Source: Linepithema humile (lineage: Eukaryota > Arthropoda > Insecta > Hymenoptera > Formicidae). From it: 64,000 nucleotides of DNA. Both the position numbers and the translations under genes were made by a program. Shown piece after piece: positions 34,207-48,540 of this stretch; position 1 is the first letter of the stretch, and each line of letters opens with the position of its first letter. The DNA lies in assembly GCF_040581485.1 (NCBI RefSeq), contig NC_090130.1, forward strand, positions 21,097,918 to 21,161,917, in the 5' to 3' direction. Below the pieces are notes generated by a model that saw only the letters and a program-made list of their open reading frames with translations, did not search any database and had not been told where the DNA came from.

Positions 34207-37200
34207 CCCCCTGCGAAACGCGCCGCGTTCTCACCCCTCGAACTAAACTGGCGAGCCGGTATTAGCCGGCGGCATCTTGATATCATCCGGCGAACTTGCC
34301 AACTCCTTTATACAGACATTTATTTCCCGGCGTATATCTGTTACAGCCAAGTGGCGGTCTCGCAGATTGTACTACTTTGCTTTGCGCCGACCCATTCTAG
34401 GCCCCCCCGCCTTCTTTTACTGTGCGAGTTCTTTTCGCGGAAAACATAATCGTAAGTCATTCCCTATTGTCGCGTAAAAGCAATTACATCGCTCATACGA
34501 GGACGTTACGCACTTGGAGCCGGAACGGAGCAGTCATTTTTAATATCGTATCTGCGAAAATGTTGCACGACGCCCACGCTTCTTTTTATTTAAAGAGACG
34601 AAATTTTTGCAATAACGCCGTTTATATTACACTTTCACCATCGACGTTTCCCGCATCACTCGACGAAATGTGGCGCGCATCGCTAACTATATTTGTAAAT
34701 GCAGTTGTATATCCCGACCCAGATATCCAATTCGAGTTTCACTCTAAGCGCTCTCAGTAAAATGGGAAAGCCGGCCGTATATCGTCCTAAAGCGGCCTCT
34801 AGCTCCTCTGGCGACCTCTCCGGCTTTATGCCAGCGAGAACAGCCAACTATACGCCACGCAAGAAAACACAAACTTTATACGTTACGATGAAACTACCGC
34901 ATCGAGGGGAACAAAAGACCCGCGCGGAGACATTACGGAAGAGGAAAATACGTGGCGGCGAGCTGCTGCGGGGGCTCGTAAAGAGGGAACGTAGAGCGCC
35001 GGTATAACGTCGACGACAACGTTTATACGCGAACGCCTTGCTCGTTTTTTTTTTTTTTCTTTTAAATTGTTTCGTCGGCTAATCTCTGTACTGCGCTGGC
35101 TAACTTTTATATATATATAAAAAAAAAAACGATTTGCAAAGTGTATATACGTATGTCTGCATGTGCTTAGTCGCAGATACGAACTGTTTTTAATAAAAAA
35201 AAAAAAAAAAAATGCAAATAATCCCTGACTTATGTTTCCGTATTCTGTTTTAATCGCGTGGCAACAAATGCGGCGGAAGCCGGAGTCGCCCTCGTCGCCC
35301 GCGATTTCTGGGCCACCTGTCCTCGATGAACTTCCCTTTGGCGTATCCTGTACACGTGTAGAACGTATCCTGTTGCCCTGCGGGTTAGCGGCGTATTTGT
35401 TAATGCTCGTGCGCGATCAGCGTGCGGCCTCCGTGCAAACATGTCAACTTGTCGCGCCGCAGTGACTCCACACGCGGACAGGGACAGTCGGCCGCTCGGT
35501 CACTGTTGCATGTCACGACACTGTTGCTATTTAGCCTTCCATCACTCCTGTCTTTTATGCCACTCACGTGACACGCGCATTACCGACTCTTGTGGAAGCC
35601 GCTTTCCGCGCCACTGACAGGTATGTTTTATACCGTGTACGCCCGCCGTGACCCGGGCAAATTGGATTTTTCTATCGCGGCTAAAGCGAGCGCGATTTAA
35701 GCGAAACCGGTCTCTCGCCGCTGATTGCTGGATGTTTGACAATTTATTATATCCGAGTGAAATCTGTGCCATTTGTTATCGCATTAAGGGGAGCGGCGAC
35801 TCTAATTTACGGGGAAGGATTTTGCGAAGAGGAAAATCTTAATCTCCCTCGCGACTTGGAATCAATTTAGCCGAGTTTGAAAAATTTCGTCACCGCAGAA
35901 TTTGTCAATTTTTTTCACGAATATCGACATTGAATTTTTACGAGCACGTTTCATTAATATTCTGTCTCGGGTCGAGCCATCGTGATTCATATAACCTGCC
36001 TTTTGTGTTAGCTGAAAGGAGAGAGTTCCGAGGACACTTACAGCATAAATAATGATATCTCCCCTGGTCCGCATTCAACCGCCGCTCCCCAGCCAATGAG
36101 CAACGCCTCCCTATCACCGAAAGTGACTGACAAGCACTCCATCAGCATCATATTTCCTAAACATAACGAGATTAGGTCGCATTGTGACGGCGCTCAAAGC
36201 TAATTTACATTCTAATCCGTACACGTTTCCGCCCTATCTTCGAGTCTCTCTATTATGTCTATCAATGGCATTTTTATGCTACCTCTTCCGTCGAGGTGTA
36301 TATCGTATGCATTTCAAATATTTTCGCGATAATATCCGGAAAATAATCTTCAGGATATTTACATAAATTGATATTACTTCATCTGGATGTAATAACAAGT
36401 TATTCGGATAAGATGTATTATAAATGATAAAGTGTGAGAGTGAAAATGAGAAAGCAGCTATCGGAAGAGATTGTAAACTACTGTGAACGACGATAAGAGA
36501 TTTAAAAATATATATTGTTGACACTAAAAAAATCCACCCATCTCAAGACAATTCTCTCTATCTGGTGAAACTTTACAAGTGCTATGTGGATGAGATAAAG
36601 AAGTGATAACGACATCTAATCTAATGATATCTAATTATAACGTTTGTTATCGGTCAGAGATAACGAATTTAGAAATATTTTATTGAGGTCGGTTTTTTTT
36701 TTGTTGAACAATTTATGTTGATAATTTATATACGCTACATGGTTGTATATTGAAATCCGGCTAATGTAAAACTTTCACAAGACTACCTTCACGTTGACAA
36801 GGTGTCGTATTAAAGAAATAAGAAGAAAAAGAACGAACTGTCAAATGAAAGAGCGTGTCAGATGGAATTAGGCATGGTTCGGCAGATTAACCGTTTGGCT
36901 CGACACGCCGTTAGAGGATAACAATTTAGAGCGAGCAAAAGTAGATTGACGGTGGCAGCGTTTGTGAAATGTTCGCGCGAGCTGTCATTTTCTATCATAC
37001 AATCTTACTAATTATCTCACCGGAGTTATTCGCGCCGCTTAAAAGTGGTAAATCCAGCCCCGCTCTTTTATCGTATCGAAGGCGATCTTGCATGGTGATT
37101 TGCGCATGCACAGAATTTCTAATAATATGTTTGCGGAACGAAGATAACAATAAAATATTTCCCAAACTTTAATTACACTTGAATCTTACAATTGCGTTGC

Positions 37201-37660
37201 GTAATTATCTCACAATTACGCACCATTATTCATTGATAGTAAAAACGAAGAAAACGCAAATAACTGATCTACTTAACGAATGTCGCTTTCCTTCTCATTT
37301 CAGTCCCATGATTTTTGACAACAAGCGGCGCGACTACATTTTTATCGCAGCACGCACTGCGTCGTCGTAATCGAGCCACGCCAGTTGGTCCTCATTGTGC
37401 GCCGATATACATACAAGGCGGGCAGGGACACACGAATATCAATGTAAAGCGAGGCGAATCCGGGGGCTAGGAGCAATCTCGGCAGTGGATCGGCCAGCGG
37501 ATGACAGGTATCGACCTGGATCAACATCATTTTCCTGTGAAGTGCCACCGGCCCTATCCCGCTCTCTTCTCCTCTGCCTCCTGTCCGTTCACTGTGTGCG
37601 TCTCTTCCTAGTCTATAACCTAGGGCATATGCGTATAAGCTTGTGCATGAAGAGCGAGCT

Positions 37661-37692
<32 letters not shown>

Positions 37693-37730
37693 AGGGAGAG
37701 AGAGAGAAGGAGAAAGAGGGACTGACGAGA
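37661..37730 (+). repeat. (GA)n and (GGGA)n microsatellite
   Basis: A perfect GA run of about 26 bases, then GGGA units, then further GA. Confidence 0.95.
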
Positions 37731-40021
37731 GGGACGAAAGGCAGGGCGAGAGCGAGAGAATTATTAGCTGGCTACTCTACTCCACTACCTACCGTGTTTC
37801 TTGATTACTATCGGCGCAGCTGCGCCCACAATTTGTGTTTCCCGTCAACCGTGCGTAAGAGAGCCGTCCGTCAACGTCGTGCCCATAACGATGCCATAGT
37901 CTGATGCTGAGACGCCGCTGATAACCCGATATAGACACGTATCCGTCATAAGGCGCGTACTCGTAATGTATTCTTTCGCCCACCGATATATCGCGCGAAG
38001 CGCGCGCGCTCGCTATACGCTTTTAATAATACGCTCTTGAATGAGGAGGCTGGAGACGACGGTCTGCGACGTCTGCGGACAGGCGTTAACAAGCGTGCGT
38101 GCATAAATCATGGCTCTGTCAATTAAACACGATTAATGCAAGCATTATGTATCGGCTGGTAAATATGGAGGATTTATCGCGCGGACAAGACAAGCGCACA
38201 AAAGGTATGTTTTATGCGCGTAATTAACAATGACGATAATGATGAAATTATGTGCGATTTTTTCCCCGTCATTTATAACTCACGCAAATTGCACAGACGA
38301 GAGAGAGACGGGTTGCACAACTGCTAATAGAATTGCGCGACACGAGCTCCTCCGTGAGACATAATGCTATTTTAATCGTTGGGCGAATGAGCCGGTGTCA
38401 TAGTTACATCCTACTCGCATCTTGCACACCTCTTGGGCGTGGCAAATTGCGCGCCGACATGTAATAGCGCGATTAAGTCGAATTAGTTTTTTCCGATCGC
38501 GGGTATTATTTACAGGTCGTATCGAGTTGAGTACAAACGCGAGTATAACCACTATGACACGGCAATAATTTGCCTCAAGATGACATGAGTGCACGCAATA
38601 TGAATAAATAATATGTTAAATGAAAGATCATAAAATACCGGTTGCGGCGATGATAAAAAATGCAAGAACTGTACACTTGAAAACTGGTTTTAAAAGCTTT
38701 CCTAGCAGTTTCGGAGTCATTTTATTGTTAACACGCGAGCAACGTGCGGCATATAAACAACTTGGCATTTTAATATACTTCTTTTACATATTAAACTTAA
38801 AATATATACATATATACATATATATTATATTCATTTCATTCCCCGCATTATACGCTTTGCACAAAACTTTCCAGATTTGGATATCCTACTTTCGCGGTCT
38901 TTTTTCCCTCTCCTGTTTAATCATAATTTTCCAGGTTGTCTGGGCGGGACTGCGAACGTGGTAGAAATGGACCGACGTTCGTTTTGTGGCAGGAGAAAAA
39001 GTAGGGAGAGAGGCGGTTGAAATTTACCGCCGGCGGACAGAGGAGTGGCTGCATGGCGGGCTGTCAGCTGTTTTCCGAATTCTGTCAATTCTTGTCAGTT
39101 GCATCGACCAGTTTAGCATAAAAATGCTGTTACGGTAGATGGTCGGCTTTCGAAGGCTTTGGCCGACACGGTACAAACGTATCGTATATCAAAGCAGGCG
39201 GCCATGGACGGGGAAAATAAGAAAGTTTTTGTTCTTTTTATGAAGCCACGGTCGCCGTGGGCGGTGTCTGATATACGATCGGTGTTCAGCGTTTTGTTGA
39301 CGAAAAAGCTACTGCATCGGCATGCATTTTATCTGGTATACGCGAACATCTTCAATAATATTTAGCGTAAAGTATACACACATATATATATATATATGAA
39401 TAATAAAGCGTGTCTTTTTACAAAAATTGATATGCAATATAAGTCGCGGCGGTGCATCTATTACGAAATTTGCAACACCTCGAGCATGTCCGCGCTTGTA
39501 ATAACATGCTGCAGGTGAGCGCTAGATCTAATCGAACGCATACATGAATTTCTATTTCGGTCTTCAAACACTGCATCGCAACGGTCCGCTTTCCCAGATA
39601 ATTCCCAGATTGAATTTCAAGTATATACGAGCGCATATATATGATCCTTGCTGATTTATCGGTCAGATGTTTCATCGGTCAGGTGCTAAACAAGCTGCCA
39701 TATAAAATTCCAAGCGGAATTCATTAAAATGTCTCGAAAGCGATATCCATATATGCCGGGGAGTGGCGCAAATTTCAGGGCACGCCGGGTTTGGGCCTAT
39801 TCCCCGGATGCCTATTTAACTACTGTAGTTAACGTAATATGACATCCGCCGCGGCAAGCGATTACGGCGAACACGCGATGCAAATTTACGGTATTATCGT
39901 AATAAACAGGTTATAAAGGTTGATAGCTTCCTCGTGTATTGAAATTACACCACTGCCGTGCGGCTTTTACACGCTCGTGTCTGCGACGCGACGGGTGTAT
40001 GCGTATGCGTCCCCGCGCGCC
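37731..40021. other. Non-coding stretch, no gene recognised
   Basis: CpG-bearing sequence, AT-rich at 38590-38870. TA tracts lie near 38807-38828 and 39378-39398. No recognisable frame. Confidence 0.55.
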
Positions 40022-40075
40022 CATACATACATACACACACACACACACATACACACACCACGCGCGCGCACGTGC
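40022..40075 (+). repeat. (CA)n/(CATA)n then (GC)n compound microsatellite
   Basis: CATA units, about nine CA units, a further CA run, then CGCGCGCGCACGTGCA. Nearly all of it alternates purine and pyrimidine. Confidence 0.9.
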
Positions 40076-41208
40076 ATATACGTCGGACGTATACAAACCG
40101 GGTACGTTATTAAGAATGTTAACGTATGCTCGTGACGGGCTGTCAGGAACCCCCTTATCCGGCTGAGCTCGCCTCGGCTGGCAGATATAAATATGCAATA
40201 GCGCTTGTCATGCGCAGCGCCTAATAATTGAATGTATAATAAAGAAGGCGTCGCTCGGTGTCATGCTGACAGACAGACTACAGAGAGACTACGAGCGAGA
40301 GGAGCGCGCAGACAAACGTCGACTGTCAATTTCATTTGCTTCTTCCACCGAGCCGCCTGTCTGCTTATCTCGGACGTCTTTCGCGATTGCTCCCGATCGC
40401 CGTGGAACGTAGAATCGACGCTTCCTGTCCTTTTTACGAACCGTGCATTAATTAGGGATTTTATTTCGATCCGCCCAACTTCATCATCATTCTCGAAAGT
40501 GAGCTCTCGCGATGGCCCGATCATTACCGGTCATTGCTTTTTTTTTTATTTCACCACGATTATTAGCATATTTTATTATTCATCAATATGTCAGCGAGAC
40601 AAACAGATATTAATCGAGACGGGGATCTAATTTAACATTTTATTCTCCCGATCTTTCGCTCTGAGCCGCGCTAAGCGCATTTCGAATTCTCTTTCTCGAT
40701 TTTAATCCCGGCGCTGCGGACCTAACGAGTGTAACGGCGACGATAAAAATATCGTTCAAACGCCATCAGCGGGATGGTAGCCTATCGCACGCCAAAAGAA
40801 GAGGGCTGTAAACGGCCGATTCGATATCCATTTGAGACTGAGAGTGCCCTCCACTTCCGTGACAGCTAGGCAAACACCGAGCTGACGTTTAGAATAGCTT
40901 TTATTTATTCTAGCTTGTTTATTTAGGCTGCCGGGATCGCGTTACCTGAGAGGCCTTTGAGTGGCAGCGGGGGGGAAGGCTACCGTGTCAGCACCGGACC
41001 CATTGTCACGCATCAACCCATCGCGTCCAGGACGACGCAAGCGCGTGACGCGAGCGTAACTGTGACGTATGTGCATGTGAAGATTACGCGCGGGCTCCGG
41101 ATCGAAAATAATATTTTCATTGGAATTTTCTGCTACTACGCGCCGCTTTTTACACAAACACCCCCTTTCGCGCGCTCGACATCGAGCCGTGTTCTCGACT
41201 ATGTTTCA

Positions 41209-41251
41209 GGGGGGGAAAAAAAAACGAAAAAAACAAAAAAAAAAAAAAGAA
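41209..41251 (+). repeat. G-run followed by A-rich tract
   Basis: About eight G, then A-runs of 9, 7 and 14 separated by C or CG. Confidence 0.85.
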
Positions 41252-41802
41252 ATGAGACACGTGTAGCGTATTTACAATGCGTCATTCCGTTGTTGAAGCC
41301 ATTAATTTTCTAGCGTGCGCGCTTTCCGCGGGACGTATACGGAGAATGTTTCTAGATCACCCGGTGTACTGAATACGAACTGGAGGCGTAATGTATTATA
41401 CCGGCCAGGCAGGTATATTACAGAGACCCGCAGTTATGCGCGACGGGATATGATTGATGACAAGTCGTTGCCTGTTATGAATATAATATCGATCAATCAC
41501 GCTATTTACCGGACGAATGCATAGGCCCACTCTATCATCCTCCCGTAGTTACCTACCTACCTATCTATATCTCTTCCGACGCGACCTGCTTCCATCTAAG
41601 CTCGGAGTCATTTTTCATTACTCACGGTAACGAATGGTACGAATTGTGTACGATTTCTTCGCGAGCCCCCGTCGACTTATCGAACGAAATTGATTCCGCG
41701 GTGATACGTGTCTATCCCCGCCGTATCCCGATTCGCTATCAAGATTGTCCCAAATTAATGAATAACAGATTGGGTTCCCCGTACGATCGCGCGATTGTGA
41801 AA

Positions 41803-41837
41803 TCTCTCTCTCTCTCTCTTTCTCGCTCTCGCTCTCT
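41803..41837 (+). repeat. (CT)n microsatellite
   Basis: Perfect CT run followed by TCGCTC variants. Confidence 0.9.
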
Positions 41838-42634
41838 TGACTGATTCAATAAGTTAGCGAGTAATATTGCATTATTAATTCTAGCACATGCGCGGCGCGT
41901 ACGCTTAACGAGCTCTTGTACCAAAACGGAAGTTGATTAAGAGTGATTTATGATTGCGGAACTTACATTTTTATGGAAGGTAACAGAGAGGTGGAACGGA
42001 AACCGCGGGTTTTTATGGCAGAAAAAACGATTATCATTCACGCAAGTCTTACATTTCAGCGCGCATTAATTATAGCTTAAAACACAAATTAACAAAGTGG
42101 CGGCATTAAGTGACGTGATGTATGACAAAGCAAGTAGGAAACTGTTTTTTACTTCTCACGCGAACGGATAACTTTTATTGGCGCGAGAGAGGCGATCGCT
42201 GAGATATCGTCATAAATAAACATTACTTTTGCAAAACACGCCACCGCCGATTTATCGCTGGAAATATGCATTATATTAAATATTTTTCATGCTCAACCTG
42301 TGTGTGCGGGACCTGCTTGGGTGAAACACTCGAAGACACGGCAGTAAATAAGAGATGTTCAATTAGCAACATCTTGTTACTTTCGCGTGTATCGCACGCG
42401 CGCGAACTTGGCAGATATTCTCGCAAGGCACGGGTCGACGTCACGAGCAAGGCAGCTGGTGAAATGTAGGAAGCGAAATTCATGAATTCATATATTCCTC
42501 GGTCAGATAGCCCAGTCCCCGCAGCATTAGCCGGAGTCGCAGTATCCGGAGATAGACGACGCTCAATAATAAGCGAAGCCTCGTTAAACTCTTGATAATA
42601 GGGTGATTATTTCTTGCTTCACGAGTCTTTCCAG

Positions 42635-42909
42635 CAATTCTGGTCTCGCCTCGAGTGCCTTTCAGCCGTTCTTTGTGGAGCACGACGCGTACGTACGGAA
42701 AAGGAGGCAGCAGCACAGCAGCAGCAACCTCGTAGAAGGAGGCGTGGCTCGGTGCCGTGCTAACGACTCTCGCAAAATCGTTTCCCCCTGCGCCATCTTG
42801 AAGATCCGACGTGACGTTAAACGAACTATGCCGGAGCGAGGAAGTTCGGAACGAGGCGGTAACGACGAGGCACGCCGTAGGAGTCATTTATCACTGGTCG
42901 TACTTTAAG
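42635..42909 (+). other. Candidate exon-like segment bounded by splice signals
   Basis: A pyrimidine-rich stretch ending TCTTTCCAG (acceptor AG at 42633-42634) precedes the segment. The segment ends TTTAAG followed by GTACGTACC, a good donor. One plus-strand frame is open throughout and stops with TAA right at the donor. It contains a polar stretch (VEHDAYVRKRRQQHSSSN) I do not recognise. The minus strand is also open for 135 codons. Both signals are individually common by chance; their pairing around 275 bases is what makes it worth listing. Confidence 0.2.
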
Positions 42910-43578
42910 GTACGTACCTGTCGACAACAATTGAATTTCAGGATTCCCCGGTCTCGGAGCTCATGTAAACAAAGGTGTTCTTCCACAGTTTTAGATTAGA
43001 TTACCACCATCGGTTTTCAAGAGCTGCCGATTGTCGCTTACGGCCTATCGGATAATTGATAGCTCGACCGTTTCGAGAGAGATTACTTTTGTGAGCGCGC
43101 GAGCTTTATGTTAATTAGTTACGGCGATTGCACGACTGTCGTCCATTTCAGCCAATACCGTTAGCTGTCATAGATATTTCGAACGTAACGACCGAGAAAT
43201 AAATTGTGCTTTCTCCGCCGATAAATCATGATTTTAATTTCACGGTAGTCCTGATTAAAAAATTAGGAACGACGGGGGATAATCTGTGGAATATTTATTT
43301 TCCCTCTTACGCGGGGATTTACCGAAGGAGGATACGGCAAAAGGTACGTCATGCCCCGGCGCTATCTGATCATCGCTTTCCGTGCGTTGTCTCGTTCACG
43401 GGGCGGCACCCGACCAACTATCGGAAGCTTATACGCATTCTTTTTTTCGCCAACAAAAGGTCGTTAAAAATCCGTTAGATGCGGCTGTCAGATAGGTGCG
43501 GCACTAGTGCGGTTACGAGAGGAGCTCTCAAGTTGAGCTCTTTGTGCGTGATTTGAATGCAATCCGAGGGATGGTGTG
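42910..43578. other. Non-coding stretch, nothing distinctive seen
   Basis: Mixed composition, no repeat and no recognised frame. Confidence 0.5.
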
Positions 43579-43614
43579 TAGGGTAGGTAGGTAGGTAGGT
43601 AGGTAGGTAGGTAG
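43579..43614 (+). repeat. (GGTA)n microsatellite
   Basis: About nine consecutive GGTA units. Confidence 0.95.
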
Positions 43615-44116
43615 CATCGCGGGAGTAGGGGGCGAAGTGCGGATTGAAGCGAGAGAACACCCGTGGCAGGGGTTTGGCGGCGCTAATCTCCGATCAGTGT
43701 CGAGAGCGTAACGCGATCCGACGCGACGTGACGTGATCCAGACTCGATAGCCAGCGAATACGAAGCCCGCTGCACAGCCTGTGCAACGGCGGTGTCGAGA
43801 AGGGCGAAGCTGCTGAGGCTTTACAAAGCATAGTGTGCGCTAAGTTCGACATGGATGGTTTCACGTGACGTGTCTTGCCAAATTGGACTACTTATCGTCT
43901 GGGATCGCGGTATATGTGGTGGTAGTGGTAAGATTAATATGCATCTTGATGGCGAGAGTGAACAAGAGTTCCGAGCGCGTATGTCGTCGACAATATTAAT
44001 TTCTTCACAGAGGAATAAATTTCTCTTTCCTCTTTCTTTTTACATATATCCGATTGTACCGCTCCTTTTTTGCAGATTTTAATTTAATATTGTAAGAATC
44101 TATAAATCTCTCTCGC

Positions 44117-44139
44117 AGAGAGAGAGAGAGAGAGAGAGC
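44117..44139 (+). repeat. (AG)n microsatellite
   Basis: About eleven AG units. Confidence 0.95.
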
Positions 44140-47100
44140 TACCGCAATGCTACATTCAGCAGTCGCGTTGCATTAGTCAGCATTTTTTAATCCTGTTTGA
44201 GAAACGCTTGTACGCAGTCGAACGCGCACATAAAAGTAGCTAATCACGCTCGTTCGCTTCGGGCTATATTTTGGAAATGCGCGCGCGGCGCGCATGTTGT
44301 ATAGCGAGCGTCAAGAGTCGCACCACCCTTGCGTGCAGCCGAGCGCTTGTAATACAAACTCCAATGTAGTATGTAGTACCCACACGATGCTGTCACAAGT
44401 GCTCACACGTCATTGTGACATTGTGAGCGCCCACGGGAGTGTGAGGAACCAGTTGTCGAGAGCAACAGCTGCTCGACCCGTAACCCACATACATCACCGC
44501 ACGTCATTGTTCGCAGCGTGCATTATTCGAAACAGGTATGGGGACGCACCTTGGCGTTACGTCACTAGGGAGACACTAGAGCTAATGGATGTACGTCACC
44601 GTAGGACCAAGGAATGACCGATGGCATTGCGCAATCGCATGTGAGATTGGCGAGCCTATTTATCGCGGCGATTTTTATGTGCATCTCATTACCGAAGCAA
44701 GCGAGGAATATTATTTTGTCTACCGGTTTGAGGAACATCGTTCATCTCCCGGAGAGCATTATTTGATCAATCTATTGTGGCTGTTCATCTCGACATTTAT
44801 AACCGCGCGACGCTGCATTCGTAAATTTGTGCTTATTTCTAGTTTCTTCGGCGTCATATTTACCGAAATCGTGTTATTCATTTTCTAGTTTCTATCTGCC
44901 GTATCTTTTTGACGTAAAACGCACAAGAGCGACGAAATAAAAACATCGTCATTCGTCCGTGGCAATCAATTAAGTTATGATGATTTGTATCCTCCGCAAA
45001 CTGCATCAGTCAAACTCCGCGTTCGTTCTCTCTCTTCTCTCTCTGGCTGTGGCTTTTCGGTAGCGCGACCGGCGAAACGTCAGGTAGATTTGTAGGTGGA
45101 AACAAGGCCGTCTGTCACGTGGCGCGGCTTTGACGGGCTGTCGCCGAGGCGAGAGATAAAATGCGTTTCCATTTCCTCGCGCAGGCAGCGGCGTGCCCCT
45201 CGTGCAATTTCAATATGAAACTGTGAATAATGCATGCCGGGGGATTCCGAGCCGCCGACATCGTCACGCAGCTCACATCCTGCCGCGATGTAAAACTGAG
45301 ATAGATGGAACGCGGTAAGTTTGAATAATGAGCGCCCGTAACGATGATACGACGGCTACTCCCGCGAGCGTCACCTCACCCGGTAGCGCACGGAGCCCGG
45401 AGTCCTTCGCGGTGGAAAATCCAGCGCGCAGTCGTATAAGTCAGTCTAGCCGACTCATTAGCCAGTCCACTGAAGGCCATTTATCATTCAAAGCCCGGCG
45501 GAGTATACTCCTGCCGCGATACATTGTACCTACCACTTGATTCTTCCATCAGCCATATGCGAAATTTATGTCCTCCGCAATATTCCTTTCCTCGAGGTAT
45601 TCCTTCCGCGCGCGATTCAAGATGTTTTCACGAGGCGTTTTCCAGCCGGTTTTACACACGACGCATATATTTGAATTCGGATCGATGCGCACGCCCATCT
45701 TTACCGTATAATTTAAAATAAAAACTGTTATTACACCACTCGCGGCGATTGGAAACACGGCGTATGATGTAGAATTGGCATCGCGTATGCGAGGATTGTA
45801 CAAGCGCCGTGTATACTCAACACTCCACGCGCCTTGTCTTGAAAAGTCTGTCCTACGGACTGGGGTGAGTCATCTCCTGTTTTATTCGTTAAGCAGCGCA
45901 TCGATATTGCGAGACTTGAGTTACCTCATATCGCGTCTCGGTTTACTCGGCAAAGGCTCTTCCCACGAATCTTCGCGAAACAAGAGACCGGATTAACATT
46001 ATCTCACCATCCGATCCATCTTGATCTTTACGAGCACCTCTTCGTCGAATGTAAAGAACGGCGATGATCGCGCCTGCGAACAACGGGCGCTTATATGTCA
46101 GGAATATTATCCTGATTAGAGATTTCACATAAAACATGAGTTAGGCGCTCTCAAGATTGTAAACTTGAGCGGGTAAATATCGCAGCGATTAGCGGAGTAT
46201 TTCAACGCTCCGCCGCTCGGCCTGAAAAGTGAATATTCGCCAAATCGTTTGGCGACCGACCGACCGGTCGAACTGCGCGCCGGATATTAGAAGGGCACTC
46301 AACGCGGCGGGAGGAAACAAGCACAATGGCTTCGCGCCTTCCTAATCCCGTGGAATCTCTCGGCCATATGTAAGGATTACCTTGGTCCGACTCAACATGG
46401 TCGCGTTGTCGCGCTAAAGCCGCGGACCCGCCATTAGCCAGTGGTGTTTGCCGGGTAGCCAGGTCCACAAGCTTAGAGACGCTATCAGCGATGGCTTAGT
46501 TGGCCTTCTTTCTATCTCATCCCGTGATCCGACTAGGTGGTACTTGGTCCTGGTTACAACACGTTCGCCGCGATGCTCGGGAGGTGTAACGAGCCGATAG
46601 TTATCTTCATCGCGGCGACTGAAGGCGATAGCGTGGCTTCGAAATGGGGATAGGTGGAGGTGGGACACGCTGGCAATAGGTAAAAGGAATAGCGTCTGCC
46701 GACGGTAAGACGGCACTTGGTAAGAGGTTACGACTGATACCGGACGCTCTCTTCCACGCCGTGTTCATTACGACCAACCCTCCCGCGAATCGTTAGCGAG
46801 CGAAAAAGCATCGCGTTATCATTTCATCGCTCGATATCTCAAAAATTAGACGCAAATTAATATTTGATTTCATCGTAAAATTGAAAGGATCGTCTCTCTT
46901 CAAATAAATGTGAATGTCATTTCATTTTAATTACGATCGTAATTTGTCTGTCGAAGCGCGCAGTTAAATTAGTCACAATTACACTTTATTCGCGCATCTT
47001 TATGAATAATATTTTATAAATGATAAGTTGGCTGGGAAAATACGACGCGAAGTGAAAATCCAATTCGCGTCAGTCATCGGCGGCAAAAAGTCATCTTGAA

Positions 47101-47760
47101 AACCACGACCTGTCACTGCGCTCCATACCACGGTTCACCGTTCTATTCACGCTTGCCGAAACCGTTGAAGGACAGCCGGGCAGAGGCACGGCGCGCCGAG
47201 TGGATCCGCGTTGTCAGAAAGCGAAGCGCCGCACACGTTAATTTGATTTTCCCCGACGCATTTTGGTAACGGGCGTCCCTCGCCATTCCCTACCTCGAGG
47301 TCGCGACGTCGAGCGTTACGTGTCTGCGGAAGACGGGACCGGGCAATTTATCAATCCACGAGCGAGAGAACGACTCCTGGCCGGGCGGGTAATTTAACAA
47401 GATTGATGCGAAGCCGACATGCCACAGTTTCGCAGCTCGCCGTGAAGGGGGTCGGCAGTCAGTGTTGGCGGTGTAGCCGGGCGAGGGGTGACGTTGGTGC
47501 CGTCGGAGCGGGCGGAAAGGGTGGCAGGCAGACGTGTGAGCGACTGGTTATTAGGAGGCCTCATCACGCAGAGCCACGGCGCGCAGAATCACGCGGGCAT
47601 TAAAACAACGCCGCGCGACTGATGGCGGTTGCTAACATCGTCGCGGCTGCCACGTTTTCGCCGGCGCGTAACGTGCTTTTTGACAAATGTCGGCATCGTT
47701 ATGAACTTCGTGAGAAGGTAAATGAAGTTGGACGTCCCTTTTTTCCCCGACCGAGAGACG

Positions 47761-47788
47761 GGAAGGAGGAGAGGAGGGGGGGGGGGGG
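47761..47788 (+). repeat. G-rich tract ending in G13
   Basis: GGAAGGAGGAGAGGA passes into thirteen consecutive G residues, giving G-quadruplex potential on the plus strand. Confidence 0.85.
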
Positions 47789-48540
47789 TTAGACGGAACT
47801 GCCGCTCTATATTTATCCACGTTGATTAACATCACGACAATCCATCATTTTACATTTCAAATGTGACGGCTGTCGGCGTGCATACAAAACACATGAGATG
47901 GTACGACGTTAATGTGTAAGCATGAGTATTGGAAAAAAATTATAAATGCGGCGCGGAACCTGTGTGCGTTATATAATTTCGCATTTATATTTTAATCATC
48001 CACATCTCTGAATGCTCTACGTTTTAATTTGTAACATAACAACTCTTTCGCGCTTTCTTTTTTGCTATAATATAATTCGTACTCGTCGTATTCGTATATC
48101 GTTATACGTCAGATGTCAGTTTCACGTTACAAAAACATGTTTCTGAATTATCAAGAATTGTGCGCCACTTTTGAACGCTTCGACAATCATTTACTGTTAT
48201 ATTAAAACTTCCATATGGAAGTTACATGACTGACCATAAGTCTACGCACGTATACGACGTACGGCCATATATTATGGCAAGAGTTCGTAAATATCGAGGG
48301 AGAGAACAAACGGCGTGAAAATGAAGGAGGGTGGGCTTGCTCGTTAATCATTTCCTTTATGTTTCAGGGCGAGACTTACGAAGACACGCCGAACAAAGAC
48401 CTCCTGCATGTAAAACATGCCCGAAAGCTTTTATGAGCGCGTATCAAAAACCTTAACGAACCTGGAGCGATTTTTGACAATGTGATGACAATGTAATCTT
48501 TTAGAAAATTATTTACTAGAAGCATCTGCTACATTATCAA

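Larger units (their letters stand above)
32638..37660. other. Non-coding stretch, no gene recognised
   Basis: Contains a 16-bp perfect palindrome AGCTCTTCGAAGAGCT at 33180-33195, a hairpin and a (GC)n tract annotated separately, and homopolymer tracts at 35045-35058 (T), 35108-35130 (TA then A) and 35195-35212 (A). 36180-36770 is AT-rich. No frame has recognisable protein content. Confidence 0.5.
40076..42634. other. Non-coding stretch, no gene recognised
   Basis: It holds a G7/A9 and A-rich tract (41209-41251) and a (CT)n tract (41803-41837). Frames at 40232-40630 and 40957-41313 are ordinary in composition. Confidence 0.55.
43615..48540. other. Non-coding stretch, no gene recognised
   Basis: A TCAGT initiator-like site occurs near 43694 in a CpG-rich stretch. 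A frame at 45328-45540 opens with a good ATG context and is serine/threonine-rich (70 codons), but belongs to no family I recognise. An (AG)n tract at 44117-44139 and a G13 run at 47776-47788 are annotated separately. 47880-48540 is AT-rich. Confidence 0.5.

Noticed and set aside
37395..37904. 169-codon plus-strand frame
   Set aside because: The middle is the translated (GA)n microsatellite (Arg-Glu repeats), which removes stops and makes the frame artificially long.
45328..45540. 70-codon Ser/Thr-rich frame with good ATG context
   Set aside because: No recognised domain, and the length is within chance expectation for this composition.
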